Part shown: in pieces, positions 54,672 to 63,010 of the stretch
Layout: each line of letters opens with the position of its first letter
Position numbering within the stretch: position 1 is the first letter of the stretch
Assembly (NCBI GenBank): GCA_023957975.1
Contig: JAMLGM010000001.1
Coordinates: 1-64,000 of the forward strand
Reading direction: 5' to 3'
Source of the DNA: Microthrixaceae bacterium
GTDB taxonomy: Bacteria > Actinomycetota > Acidimicrobiia > Acidimicrobiales > Microtrichaceae
Length of the DNA stretch: 64,000 nucleotides
The notes under the pieces: generated by a model
Seen by the model: the letters and a program-made list of their open reading frames with translations, nothing else
Database searches by the model: none
What the model was told of the DNA's origin: nothing
Position numbers and translations under genes: made by a program

Positions 54672-54998
54672 ATGAGCAAGCTTCCTGCACAATTCTCCGC
54701 CCTCGAGCCGTACGCCGACTGGGCGTTGCCGAGCGAGACCGACCGCTACGCCAAACGACTCGCCTCGACCATGGACGAGTTGCAAGCCTTCTATGACGTG
54801 GCCTTCCCGGCGCTCACCGACAGCGTCGAGTACCTGAAGTCGGTGAGCCTGGAGGACATCTCCGAGGAGAATCAGAACCTGCTGTGGTTGTTCTCCTCGC
54901 TGGTGACGGTGTCGTTCCCGGTCGAGGTATGGCGCCAGCCGCGTGTTCCCGAGAGTGGCGCGGCCGAGGTCAACATCATCGTCGAACCGGTGCCATAA
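54672..54998 (+). CDS. Small acidic protein coupled to Rieske oxygenase
   Basis: 108 residues, no family recognised: acidic, helix-rich (ETDRYAKRLASTMDELQAFYDVAFPALTDSVEYLKSV), ending with EVNIIVEPVP. AAGGAG precedes the start and the gap to the oxygenase is 11 bp, so they are co-translated. It has no Cys pair, no NTF2 pattern and no signal peptide. An assembly or regulatory partner of the oxygenase is a reasonable inference. Confidence 0.75.
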   Translation: MSKLPAQFSALEPYADWALPSETDRYAKRLASTMDELQAFYDVAFPALTDSVEYLKSVSLEDISEENQNLLWLFSSLVTVSFPVEVWRQPRVPESGAAEVNIIVEPVP

Positions 54999-55034
54999 AC
55001 CCCGAATCTGACCTGATCATCTCCCTCCCGCACC

Positions 55035-55084
55035 GTTCTCCGATAACCAGTGGTCGTGATCACGACCACTGGTTATCGGAGAAC
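55035..55084. repeat. Palindromic repeat family B, copy 3
   Basis: A perfect 50-bp palindrome, identical to the core of the copy at 53212 (arm GTTCTCCGATAACCAGTG). Lies between convergent stops at 54998 and 55111. Confidence 0.9.
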
Positions 55085-55110
55085 TGGCGGTTTGGGGGCA
55101 GGTCTGAGGG

Positions 55111-56304
55111 TCAGCGGGGCAGGCCGAGCACCCGTTCAGCGACGATGTTGCGCTGGATCTCCGAGGTGCCACCGGCGATCGTGCCGGCGAAGCTGCGCAG
55201 GTACCGTTCGAACCATCCGGCGTTGTAGGCGTCCATCTGCATGTGGTTGTACTCGCCGACGAGGCGGGTCTGATCGAGTGCGAGCGGACCCAGTTGTTCG
55301 ACGGCGGCGACCGATGCGTTCTGGATGGCCTCGGAACCGAACATCTTGAGGATCGACTGTTCGGTCGACTCCACACCGCGGCGGGTCTTGGCGAGGGTTC
55401 GGTAGCCGAGCAGCGTCATGGCCTGTGCGTCGATGGCCACCGATGCGTACCAGTCGAGCAGGCGAGCATCATCCGCCATGTCGGCGTCGTGCGCAGCTCG
55501 ACCGAACGAGACGAGGAAGTCGTCGAGGCGCTGGGAGTATTCGAGCCACAACATGGCGCGCTCGTGGCCGAGGGATCCGTTGGCCACGCCCCATCCGCCG
55601 TTGAGGGGGCCGAGCAGATTCTCCGCAGGTACGCGGGCGTCGTCGAAGAACACCTCGTTGAAGTCGAGGTCGTCGGGCGAGATGATCGAACCGAACGGGC
55701 CTCGCTCGACCCCGGGGGTGTCGGTCGGAACCAGCAACACGCTGATGCCTTTGTGCTTGGGTGCGTCGGGGTCGGTGCGCACGAAGGTCAAGATGACGTC
55801 CGCGTCGTGGGCGCCGGAGGTCCACACCTTCTGGCCGTTCAGGACGAAATCGTCGCCGTCGCGCACGGCGGTGGTGCGCAGGCTGGCGAGGTCGGAGCCG
55901 GCGTTTGGTTCGCTCATGCCGAGCGCTGCGGTCATCTCGGCGCGAAGGATCGGCACCGCCCAACGCTGCATTTGTTCGGGGGTGCCGAAGCTGAGGATGG
56001 ACGGGGCGATGATGCCGAGCGCCTGAGGATTCATCGACGGGGCGATGTTTCGCCGACCCATCTCCTCCAACACGACGAACTGTTCGAGCAGCGAGGCGTT
56101 GCGGCCACCGAACTCGGGCGGGTTGCCGGGAACGAGCCACCCGGCGTCGAACATGGTCTGCTGCCACGCCCGCGACCACGCAGGCACATCCGCGGTCGAA
56201 CGGGGCCGCTGGGCCGCCATCTGAGCGGTCGGGAGGTTGGCGTCGAGCCAAGCTGAGAACTCGGCGCGGACCGATTCGATGGCGTGGTCGAAGGTGAGTT
56301 TCAT
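55111..56304 (-). CDS. Acyl-CoA dehydrogenase, large-subunit type
   Basis: 397 residues: GMSEPNAGSDLASLRT, NGQKVWTSGAHDAD, LGPLNGGWGVANGSLGHERAM, FAGTIAGGTSEIQRNIVAERVLGLPR. Overlaps the upstream ACAD gene by 4 bp (ATGA), the third such pair. Last gene of the P450-led operon. Resembles FadE partners of steroid side-chain oxidation. Confidence 0.92.
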   Translation of the reverse strand: MKLTFDHAIESVRAEFSAWLDANLPTAQMAAQRPRSTADVPAWSRAWQQTMFDAGWLVPGNPPEFGGRNASLLEQFVVLEEMGRRNIAPSMNPQALGIIAPSILSFGTPEQMQRWAVPILRAEMTAALGMSEPNAGSDLASLRTTAVRDGDDFVLNGQKVWTSGAHDADVILTFVRTDPDAPKHKGISVLLVPTDTPGVERGPFGSIISPDDLDFNEVFFDDARVPAENLLGPLNGGWGVANGSLGHERAMLWLEYSQRLDDFLVSFGRAAHDADMADDARLLDWYASVAIDAQAMTLLGYRTLAKTRRGVESTEQSILKMFGSEAIQNASVAAVEQLGPLALDQTRLVGEYNHMQMDAYNAGWFERYLRSFAGTIAGGTSEIQRNIVAERVLGLPR

Positions 56305-57485
56305 CGGGCGGCTCCCGTGCTGGTTTCGAAGGCGGCGGCCATGACGAGTCCTCCCACCACGGCCCGGTGATCTGCCGCGCCGCCGAAGATCAATTCGAGG
56401 GCCTTCGCCCGGCGGACATAGAGGTGGATGTCGTTTTCCCAGGTGAAACCGATGCCGCCGAAGAGCTGGATGCTGTCTTGGAACACGAGTCGTTGGGCCT
56501 CGCCCGCCGCTGCTTTGGCCATGGCCGCGGCGAGAGGTCGGCGAGCGTCATCCTCGGCGATCGTGAGTGCCGCGAAGTAGGCCAGCGCACGCGCCCGTTC
56601 GATGGCGAGATGCATGTCGACGGCCTTGTGCTTCACCGCCTGGAACGACCCGACCGGCACCCCGAACTGGTGACGCTGGGACACGTAGTCGACGACCATG
56701 TCGAGCGCCCGTTGACACGCCCCGACCATCATGGCGGCGAGACCCGTGAGCGCCTCGTCGTTGGCCCGACCCACCGCGGCGAGTCGCTGTGACGGGTCCA
56801 CCCCGTTGAGGCGTCGATCCTCGTCGACCACGACCCCGTCGAAGCAGACGTCGGCGAGGTGCATCGTCGGGTCCATGGTCTCGATCCGGGTTGCGGTAAC
56901 CGCTGTGCCCGGAACCACGAACACGTCGATGTCGCCGCCATCAGCGCTGCCATCAGCGCTGCCGCCGGCGCTGCCGTCGGTGCGGGCGATGACGGCGATC
57001 TCATCGGCCCGGTCGCCGTCGAGGACGAAGCACGCGGTCCCCTCCAAGACCCAGCCGGCGTCGGTGCGGCGGGTGCTCACCGGGGAGGTCTCGGCGTTCC
57101 ACCGTCCGCTGGGCGCACCGAGGGCGATCGTGGCGGTCCCACCGCTGGCGACAGCGCCGAGCAGACGCGCTCGCTGTGCATCGTTACCGCAGGCGGCGAC
57201 GAGGGGTGCGAACTGTGTGGTCGTGGCGACAAAGCCGGTGGGGTCGGCCACCTAGCCGAGTTGTTCGATCACGATCGCCAACTCGACCGCGGTCGCTCCC
57301 GAGCCGCCGTGGGCGACGTCGAGTGCCAGGCCCGGCCAGTCGAGGGACACATACGTCTGCCACAGGGCATCGGTGCTGTCGCCGTCGATCACCTTCCTCA
57401 ACACGCCCGACGGGACCTCTTTGGTGAGGATCTCACGTACGGCCTCGTGGAGGTCGTTCTGGTGCTCGTCGAACTCAAAGTCCAC
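56301..57485 (-). pseudogene. Acyl-CoA dehydrogenase, small-subunit type, with in-frame amber codon
   Basis: From GTG 57485 (AGGAG upstream) the frame reads VDFEFDEHQNDLHEAV...ELAIVIEQLG, meets TAG at 57252-57254 (codon 78), and continues in the same frame with VADPTGFVATTTQFAPLV to 56301, keeping QRHQFGVPVGSFQAVKHKAVDMH and GGIGFTWENDIHLYVRR. The full product would be about 394 residues. One substitution explains the stop. The codon after TAG is GTG, so re-initiation or readthrough might still give product. It is listed as a pseudogene with that caveat. Confidence 0.8.
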
Positions 57486-57505
57486 GCTTGTTGCTCCTGA
57501 TTGAT

Positions 57506-58606
57506 CTAGAAGTTCTCGTATTCGACGGTCACGACCGGGCCCTGTGGCAAGGCCTGGCAGGTGAGGACCCACCCTTCGGCCACCTCCTCAGGAGTGAGGG
57601 CGTTGTTGACGCGCATCGTCGCCGACCCCTCGGTCACCAACGCCATGCAGGTGGCGCAGTTGCCGGCCTCGCAGGAGAACGGCGCTGCCAGTCCGCCCCG
57701 CCGTGAGGTCTCAAGAATTGTGTCGCCGGGTTGATAGGCGATTTCGGTTCGCTTGCCCTTGAGGATGATGTTGACCGTGGCGGTCACCTCGGCGGTCACC
57801 TCGGCGTCGCCGGCGCCGCCCTCGCCCTGGCCCTGGCTCGTCGCAGCGACCTCCGCCGCGTTCTGGCCGGCGTTGATGAAGCGCTCGATGGAGATGTTCG
57901 ACGGGTCGACGCCACGGCTCAACAGGTGGGCCTCGACGAGATCCATGAACGGTGTCGGGCCACAGATATAGAAGTCGGCGTCGAGGTCGTCGCCCAGGAA
58001 CCCGTCGAGGTCGACGGGGGAGAGGTACCCCGACTCGGCATCGAGGTGGTGAGCGAGGTCGAATCGGTCGGAGTGGTCCACGGCGAGACACTCGAGCACC
58101 TCGGCGAAGATCACCGAGGCCGCGTCGCGATTCGCGCACAACAACCGAACCGGACGCTTGCCGGAGTTCAGCGTGCTCTTGGCGATGGACAGCACCGGGG
58201 TGATCCCGCTGCCGCCCCCGAACGCGACGATGGGCCGACGAGCATCGACCGTCTCCGCTGCCACGAACACCCCGGCCGGTCGGGTGGCCTCCAAGACGTC
58301 GCCGACCGCCACGTGGTCGTGCATCCAGTTCGACACGAGTCCGCCGGGAACACGCTTGACCGTGATGGTGAGCGCGTCGTCGGTGTCGGGTGCGCTCGAC
58401 ATCGAGTACGAACGCAGGCATTCGACACCGTCAATGCTGAAACGAAAGGTGCAGAACTGCCCGGCGCGATAGCGGAACAATTCGGCTGCGTCGGTGAGGA
58501 TGTCGAAGCGAAACGATCGGGCATCGGCCGTCTCGTCGACGAGTTCGACGACGCGCAGCGGGTGGAACCCGTGGGTGGCGCGAACGGCGTCGTGATCGAC
58601 GCTCAC
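57506..58606 (-). CDS. Ferredoxin-NAD(P)H-type reductase with C-terminal [2Fe-2S] (KshB/Hmp-like)
   Basis: A 366-residue single-chain reductase passing electrons from NAD(P)H through FAD and a plant-type [2Fe-2S] to an oxygenase. FAD motif RSYSMSS, nucleotide motifs FGGGSGITP and CGPTPFM, and iron-sulfur ligands in CEAGNCATC plus a distal Cys in VLTCQ are present. A Gly/Ala/Glu-rich linker joins the two parts. Order and domains match 3-ketosteroid 9-alpha-hydroxylase reductase. GTG 58606 overlaps the LLM stop. A likely partner for the P450 or Rieske proteins nearby. Confidence 0.9.
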   Translation of the reverse strand: MSVDHDAVRATHGFHPLRVVELVDETADARSFRFDILTDAAELFRYRAGQFCTFRFSIDGVECLRSYSMSSAPDTDDALTITVKRVPGGLVSNWMHDHVAVGDVLEATRPAGVFVAAETVDARRPIVAFGGGSGITPVLSIAKSTLNSGKRPVRLLCANRDAASVIFAEVLECLAVDHSDRFDLAHHLDAESGYLSPVDLDGFLGDDLDADFYICGPTPFMDLVEAHLLSRGVDPSNISIERFINAGQNAAEVAATSQGQGEGGAGDAEVTAEVTATVNIILKGKRTEIAYQPGDTILETSRRGGLAAPFSCEAGNCATCMALVTEGSATMRVNNALTPEEVAEGWVLTCQALPQGPVVTVEYENF

Positions 58607-59559
58607 AGGAACGCTTCTTCGAACAGGCGCAGATGCTCCCAGGCCAACTCCGGGGGGATGCCGCCCACCATCGGGTGCAACACCGCGAACATCGCGCCGG
58701 TGCGTTCGAGTTCGTCGCGGTACTGGTCGGGGGTGAGGACCTGGTACTGCCCGCCGGCACGTACCTCCTCGAGCGTCTCAACGGGCCGGTACTTGTCGTC
58801 GCCGGCCATCGGGTTCCACGCGCCGTACGCATTCGATTCGTGGATGAAATACGGGGCGAGTTTCGGCCATGCCACCTCGGGGTCCTCGGCGAGGATCGTC
58901 ACCGCCGCGTTCGCCCCGCTACCCGGACCGGGGTCGGGCTTTCCGAGCTTGAGGCACTCGTCGCGGTAGTGCTGCCAGCATTCGGGGTCCGAGGGCACGA
59001 ATCCATCCGCGATCCGCGCGGCGCGACGGGCCGCGGGTTCACTGCTTCCCCCGAGGATGATCGAGGGTCCTCCGCTTTGAGCCGGAGTCGGCAGCACCTG
59101 AACCGTTCGACCACGGAACTCGAAGGGTTCGCCGGTCCATGCCTGGCGAAGTGCGGCTACGGCCTCGCGCACCCGGGCCGGTCGCTCGGATAATTCGACA
59201 CCAAACATGTCGAATTCGTGCTCGGCGTACCCGCCGGCGAAGGTGACGTGCAGCCGACCGTTCGCGATGCGGTCGACCACGGCGATGTCCTCGGCCAGGC
59301 GCAACGGATCGTGAAAGGGGATGGGCATGGCGTTGATGGCGATCGCCACCGAGGAGGTGCGCGCCGCCATCGCGGCGGCCATTACGAGCGGGCTCGGCAG
59401 ATATCCGTCCTCGCTGCCGTGATGCTCGGACAACGACACCGCGAGTGCACCGTTGCGCTCACCCCACTCCGTCATCTGCAGCGCGGCCTCATAGCGATCG
59501 GCGAGGTCGACCCCCGAGAAGGCCGGGTTGCGAAGGTCGAATCGAAGCAGGAACAACAT
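58603..59559 (-). CDS. LLM-class flavin-dependent oxidoreductase
   Basis: A 318-residue luciferase-like monooxygenase: VSLSEHHGSEDGYLPSPLVMAAAMAART is the family hallmark, with GRLHVTFAGGYAEHEFDMFG and IILGGSSEPAARRAARIADGF. The start at 59559 overlaps the amidohydrolase stop by one base (TGATG). Probably FMNH2- or F420-linked. Part of the P450 operon. Confidence 0.9.
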   Translation of the reverse strand: MLFLLRFDLRNPAFSGVDLADRYEAALQMTEWGERNGALAVSLSEHHGSEDGYLPSPLVMAAAMAARTSSVAIAINAMPIPFHDPLRLAEDIAVVDRIANGRLHVTFAGGYAEHEFDMFGVELSERPARVREAVAALRQAWTGEPFEFRGRTVQVLPTPAQSGGPSIILGGSSEPAARRAARIADGFVPSDPECWQHYRDECLKLGKPDPGPGSGANAAVTILAEDPEVAWPKLAPYFIHESNAYGAWNPMAGDDKYRPVETLEEVRAGGQYQVLTPDQYRDELERTGAMFAVLHPMVGGIPPELAWEHLRLFEEAFL

Positions 59560-60821
59560 CAGCGGCCTCCAGGGGCGTCGTTGCGGAAGATCTCGCCGCC
59601 CTTCATGACGAAACACACCCGCTCGACCGCGGTGATGTCGGCGAGCGGGTTGCCCGCCACGGCGATGACGTCCGCGAGCAGGCCCGCCTCGAGGGCACCG
59701 CGGTCGTCGACGTCGATCAGTTCCGCAGCCACGAGTGTCGCTGCCTGCAACGCCTGCAGCGGAGTCATGCCCCGGTCGACCAGCGCGACGAGCTCCTTGG
59801 CATTGCGGCCGTGGGGGATGGCCGGTGCGTCGGTGCCACAGGCGATTCGAGCGCCTGCAGCGATGGCCTTGGAAATGGTGGCCTTCGCCCGTGGGAACAC
59901 CTCGGCCGCCTTGGCCTGGAGTTCCTTGGGAGCGTGCGACACGTCCATGCCGTCCGCCAGATAGGTGGTCGGAACCAGGAACGTCTCTTGAGCGACGAAC
60001 CGTTCGAGCGTGTCGTCGCTCATGAGTGAGCCGTGTTCGATGCAGTCGAATCCGGCGGCGAGCGCAGCGCGGATGCCGTCGTCGCCGTGGGCGTGTGCGG
60101 CCACCTTCAGCCCGGCGCGATGTGCCTCGTCGGCGATCGCGGCGAGTTCTTCATCGGAGTACTGCTGCGCGCCGGCCGGTCCGGTATGTGACATGACCCC
60201 GCCCGAGGCGCACACCTTGATGACTTGAGCCCCGTGCTTGATCTGATAGCGCACTGCCTTGCGGACCTCATCGACGCCGTTGGCGATGCCCTCCTCGACG
60301 GTAAGGGGCAACACGTGCGGGGCGAATGCCTGGAACATCGTCGGGTCGAGGTGTCCCCCGGTCGGGCAGATGGCGTGTCCTGCCGACACGACGCGGGGCC
60401 CCTCGAACCACCCCCGGTCGATGGCCTTCGCCAACGCGACGTCCAACAGGATCCCGTTGGTCTGGATGAACAGTCCCAGATTGCGCACGGTGGTGAACCC
60501 GGCGCGCAGTGTGCGTTTGCCGTTGACGACGCCGCGAAGTGTCCGGGTCGCCGGGTCTTCCTGTACGGCGGTGAGGGGGCTGGCGTGATCCGGGCCGCCG
60601 AGAAAGAGGTTGACCTCCATATCCATGAGGCCGGGCAACAAGGTGACGTCGCCGAGGTCGATGGTGACGGTGCCGTCGGGCAGGGCCGTGGGGGAGACCT
60701 CGGCGATGCGGTCGTCGATGATGAGCAGCGAGCCGGGTTCGACGAGTTCCCCCGATCTGATGTCGACCATGGCAGCGCTGCGCAGATGGGTCGGATGCTC
60801 GCGTGTGCGACGTCGCGCCAC
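59559..60821 (-). CDS. Imidazolonepropionase-like amidohydrolase lacking the HxH motif
   Basis: A 420-residue amidohydrolase-superfamily protein. The fold is clear: LPGLMDM, KVCASGGVMSHTG with the position of the bridging Lys, AAHAHGDDGIRAA, CIEHGSLMSD and ACGTDAPAIPHG. However, the first metal motif, usually DMHVHL, reads DMEVNL, so both His are replaced (Glu and Asn). Either it is a subfamily with one metal or a changed function. GTG 60821 with AGGAG upstream. Second gene of the P450 operon. Confidence 0.85.
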   Translation of the reverse strand: MARRRTREHPTHLRSAAMVDIRSGELVEPGSLLIIDDRIAEVSPTALPDGTVTIDLGDVTLLPGLMDMEVNLFLGGPDHASPLTAVQEDPATRTLRGVVNGKRTLRAGFTTVRNLGLFIQTNGILLDVALAKAIDRGWFEGPRVVSAGHAICPTGGHLDPTMFQAFAPHVLPLTVEEGIANGVDEVRKAVRYQIKHGAQVIKVCASGGVMSHTGPAGAQQYSDEELAAIADEAHRAGLKVAAHAHGDDGIRAALAAGFDCIEHGSLMSDDTLERFVAQETFLVPTTYLADGMDVSHAPKELQAKAAEVFPRAKATISKAIAAGARIACGTDAPAIPHGRNAKELVALVDRGMTPLQALQAATLVAAELIDVDDRGALEAGLLADVIAVAGNPLADITAVERVCFVMKGGEIFRNDAPGGR

Positions 60822-60875
60822 GGTGATGCTCCTGAACGGGTCGTGAGGTGTGAAAACTCGGTTGGGTGCTGGCGG

Positions 60876-62099
60876 TTAGAAGGTGACCGGGAGCTTCTCC
60901 CAGCCTCGAACGGTGGAGGTGCGGGCCTGCACGGCGTTGTCCCAATCGACCTCCCAGGTGGGGAATCGCTTGAGGACCTCGTCGAGGGCGACCCGTCCTT
61001 CGAGGCGGGCGAGGGCGGCTCCGAGGCAGAAGTGGATGCCGTAGCCGAAGGCGAAGTGGTGGCCGATGTCGCGGCGCACATCGAACCGATCGGCGTCGGG
61101 GAACCGGCGCTCGTCGCGGTTGGCCGAGCCGTTCAACAACAACACGATGCTGTCGGCGGGAAGCGTCTGGCCGTGGTGGTCGACGTCTCGGGTCACCCAC
61201 CGGGCATTGACCGGCGATGGGGCTTCGTAGCGCAGGAGTTCTTCGATCGCGTTCGGCACCAGCGAGCGGTCGTTCACCAGCACCTCGCGCTGGTCGGGGT
61301 GTTCGGCGAGCACCTTGCCGCTCCACCCGATGAGGCGGGTGGTGGTCTCGTTGCCGGCGGCCGCAAGGAGATTGATGAAGTTCAACACCTCTTCGCGGGT
61401 GAGCTTGCGGGTGGTGCCGTCGTCGGTTTCGACCTCGGCGTTGAGCAACTCGGTCATGACGTCGTCGGAGGGGTTCTTGGCCCGCCAGTCGATGTAGTCG
61501 GCGAAGATCTGCGCCTGATCGATGTTTTCCTGCATCTGTTCGGCGGTGATTCCGGCGTTGTTCGAATCGGTGAGCTTGAGCCCTTCATCGACCCGGTCGC
61601 GGATCGCTTCCTGGTCGGTTTCGGGGATGCCCAACAACATGCCGATCGTGCGCATGGGCATCTGGGCACCGAGGTCTGCGATGAAGTCGAAGCCGCCGGA
61701 GCCGACGAGTGGGTCGAGGCTTCGGGCGCAGAACTCACGTACCTTCGGTTCGATCGCGTTCATCTTTCGTGGCGTGAACACCCGCGACAACACGCTGCGG
61801 AGGCGATCGTGGGTGGGCGGGTCGTCGAAGATGATCGAGCCCGGCGGAATGTCGATGTCGGCGCGAATCAGCTCGAGCAGGGTGCCTTTCGCCGAGCTGT
61901 AGGTGCGCCAGTCGACGAGTGCCGCCTCGACGTCATCGGCGCGGCTGAGCGCATAGAAGTCGTGTTTGTCGTTGTAATAGAGCGGCGCCTCGTCGCGCAG
62001 CCGTTTCCACACCGGATATGGGTTGGTGTCGATGTCGAAGTCGAACGGGTCGTAATACGGTGAGGCGGAAGCGTGCGCGCTGGTGGCGGTGTCGGCCAT
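60876..62099 (-). CDS. Cytochrome P450
   Basis: A 407-residue P450. Heme-ligand C358 in FGYGIHFCLGAALARLE, I-helix AGNETTT, ExxR in EELLRYE. Resembles actinobacterial class I enzymes that hydroxylate terpenoids and steroids. First gene of an operon with amidohydrolase, LLM oxidoreductase, reductase and an ACAD pair, so a complete oxidation-plus-beta-oxidation module. A motif II palindrome lies 47 bp upstream. Confidence 0.94.
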   Translation of the reverse strand: MADTATSAHASASPYYDPFDFDIDTNPYPVWKRLRDEAPLYYNDKHDFYALSRADDVEAALVDWRTYSSAKGTLLELIRADIDIPPGSIIFDDPPTHDRLRSVLSRVFTPRKMNAIEPKVREFCARSLDPLVGSGGFDFIADLGAQMPMRTIGMLLGIPETDQEAIRDRVDEGLKLTDSNNAGITAEQMQENIDQAQIFADYIDWRAKNPSDDVMTELLNAEVETDDGTTRKLTREEVLNFINLLAAAGNETTTRLIGWSGKVLAEHPDQREVLVNDRSLVPNAIEELLRYEAPSPVNARWVTRDVDHHGQTLPADSIVLLLNGSANRDERRFPDADRFDVRRDIGHHFAFGYGIHFCLGAALARLEGRVALDEVLKRFPTWEVDWDNAVQARTSTVRGWEKLPVTF

Positions 62100-62145
62100 G
62101 TCGGTCCCCCTGACGACGGCGATGAAAGTGAAGTTACTCTATGAG

Positions 62146-62160
62146 GAGAAGCTGATTCTC
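62146..62160. promoter_or_regulatory. Motif II operator candidate of the P450 operon
   Basis: GAGAA-GCTGA-TTCTC, exact half-sites with a 5-bp spacer, 47 bp upstream of the P450 start. Confidence 0.58.
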
Positions 62161-62256
62161 GCAATCGTGTTCGAATGGCGACTCTGGGCGGGAAGCTGGC
62201 GGCTCGCAGATGTGACGAACCCCCGCGTGCTCGTTGAAACCTAACTCTCCGTTTGC

Positions 62257-62271
62257 GATAATGGGGTTCTC
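62257..62271. promoter_or_regulatory. Motif II operator candidate before truncated amidohydrolase
   Basis: GATAA-TGGGG-TTCTC, 37 bp upstream of the start at 62308; same left half as the site at 47047. Confidence 0.5.
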
Positions 62272-62307
62272 CTCAGCCAGAGGGCCGCAACACATCAGGG
62301 GGCCACG

Positions 62308-62448
62308 ATGACCACTCGCACACTGGACTGTCCCGTCTTCGACGCAGACCACCACATGTACGAAACCCGAGACGCGCTCACCATGAGGTTGACCCGGTTC
62401 AACGGACGGGTTGGTTATGCGGCTTCGGGTGAGGCCTCGGCTTGTTGA
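62308..62448 (+). pseudogene. COG2159 amidohydrolase, truncated by IS3 remnant
   Basis: The first 25 codons (start 62308, GGGGG upstream) read TLDCPVFDADHHMYETRDAL, the N-terminal DxHxxE metal motif of family 2 amidohydrolases, as in the intact gene at 27152. At 62384 the sequence turns into an IS3 end and the frame stops at 62448. The remainder is not in the window. It still has its own motif II operator, so it was once part of that regulon. Confidence 0.78.
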
Positions 62449-62642
62449 CGGTACCAGTCGGTTTCGGTTTCGATCGGGCTGCGGTAGCCGAGGGTCGAGT
62501 GGAGCCGCTTCGGGTTGAACCAGCCCTCGATCCAGCGGATCAGGTCACGGCGGGCATCGGCCCGGTTGGGCCAGGTGCGCTTGTGGGCGAGCTCACGTTT
62601 GAGGGTCCCGAAAAACGACTCTGCTGCGGCGTTGTCCCAGCA
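62384..62642 (-). mobile_element. IS3-family remnant (one end only)
   Basis: Begins with TGAGGTTGACCCGGTTCAAC, a probable IS terminus. It contains only the 3' part of the transposase gene and is cut at 62642-62643 where other mobile DNA begins. A different IS3 subgroup from the element at 7932. Confidence 0.75.
62415..62642 (-). pseudogene. IS3-family transposase OrfB, C-terminal fragment
   Basis: 75 codons reading CWDNAAAESFFGTLKREL... LHSTLGYRSPIETETDW and ending in TAA at 62415-62417. These are the last part of the DDE core (the catalytic Glu region) and the C-terminus. Immediately upstream is an in-frame TAA created by the junction. Confidence 0.85.
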
Positions 62643-62698
62643 TTAACCGGCCAATCTCGGCTCGGGTTGAAGCGATCTCTGGTGTGGATCCGGGGTGG

Positions 62699-63010
62699 TC
62701 AGTTCGCTCGTCGGCGGGTTGTGGTTCGGCCTTCGAGGTGGCGGAGTCGTTCTTCTTGGTCGCGGACTCGGTCGGCGAGGGCTTCGAGGCCGGTGCGGAG
62801 GTGGGCGATTTCGGCGGCGAGGCCGGTGAGGGTGTGGCGGTCGTGGCTGTCGCGGCGGTGGTCGTCGATGACGGCCCGGAGTTGGGGGTTGCGATAGAGG
62901 GTGGTGCGGCTGATGCCGGTGTGCTCGGCGACGCCGGTGAATGTGATCTGGTCGCCGGTCTCGGCGAGGTGTGTGCAGGCGGCTTCGACAGCCTCGAGGG
63001 TTGTGGTCAT
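62699..63010 (-). CDS. TnpC/DUF6262-like transposon accessory protein
   Basis: 103 residues. An N-terminal TetR-like helix-turn-helix (ITFTGVAEHTGISRTTLYRNPQLRAVID) is followed by a coiled coil (LAAEIAHLRTGLEALADRVRDQEERLRHLE) and a basic end. This is the pattern of the third protein in Tn554-like elements. The start at 63010 overlaps the integrase stop by 4 bp. Confidence 0.78.
   Translation of the reverse strand: MTTTLEAVEAACTHLAETGDQITFTGVAEHTGISRTTLYRNPQLRAVIDDHRRDSHDRHTLTGLAAEIAHLRTGLEALADRVRDQEERLRHLEGRTTTRRRAN

Noticed and set aside
57252-57254. Amber codon read as pyrrolysine
   Set aside because: Nothing in the window resembles the pyl genes, the ACAD family has no known pyrrolysine, and a point mutation explains it.
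57490-57515. A motif II copy at the reductase 3' end (TTCTC)
   Set aside because: Only the right half matches, and it lies inside the reductase coding end.
60225-62063. A 612-codon plus-strand frame
   Set aside because: Antisense to the P450 and amidohydrolase; no recognisable domain.
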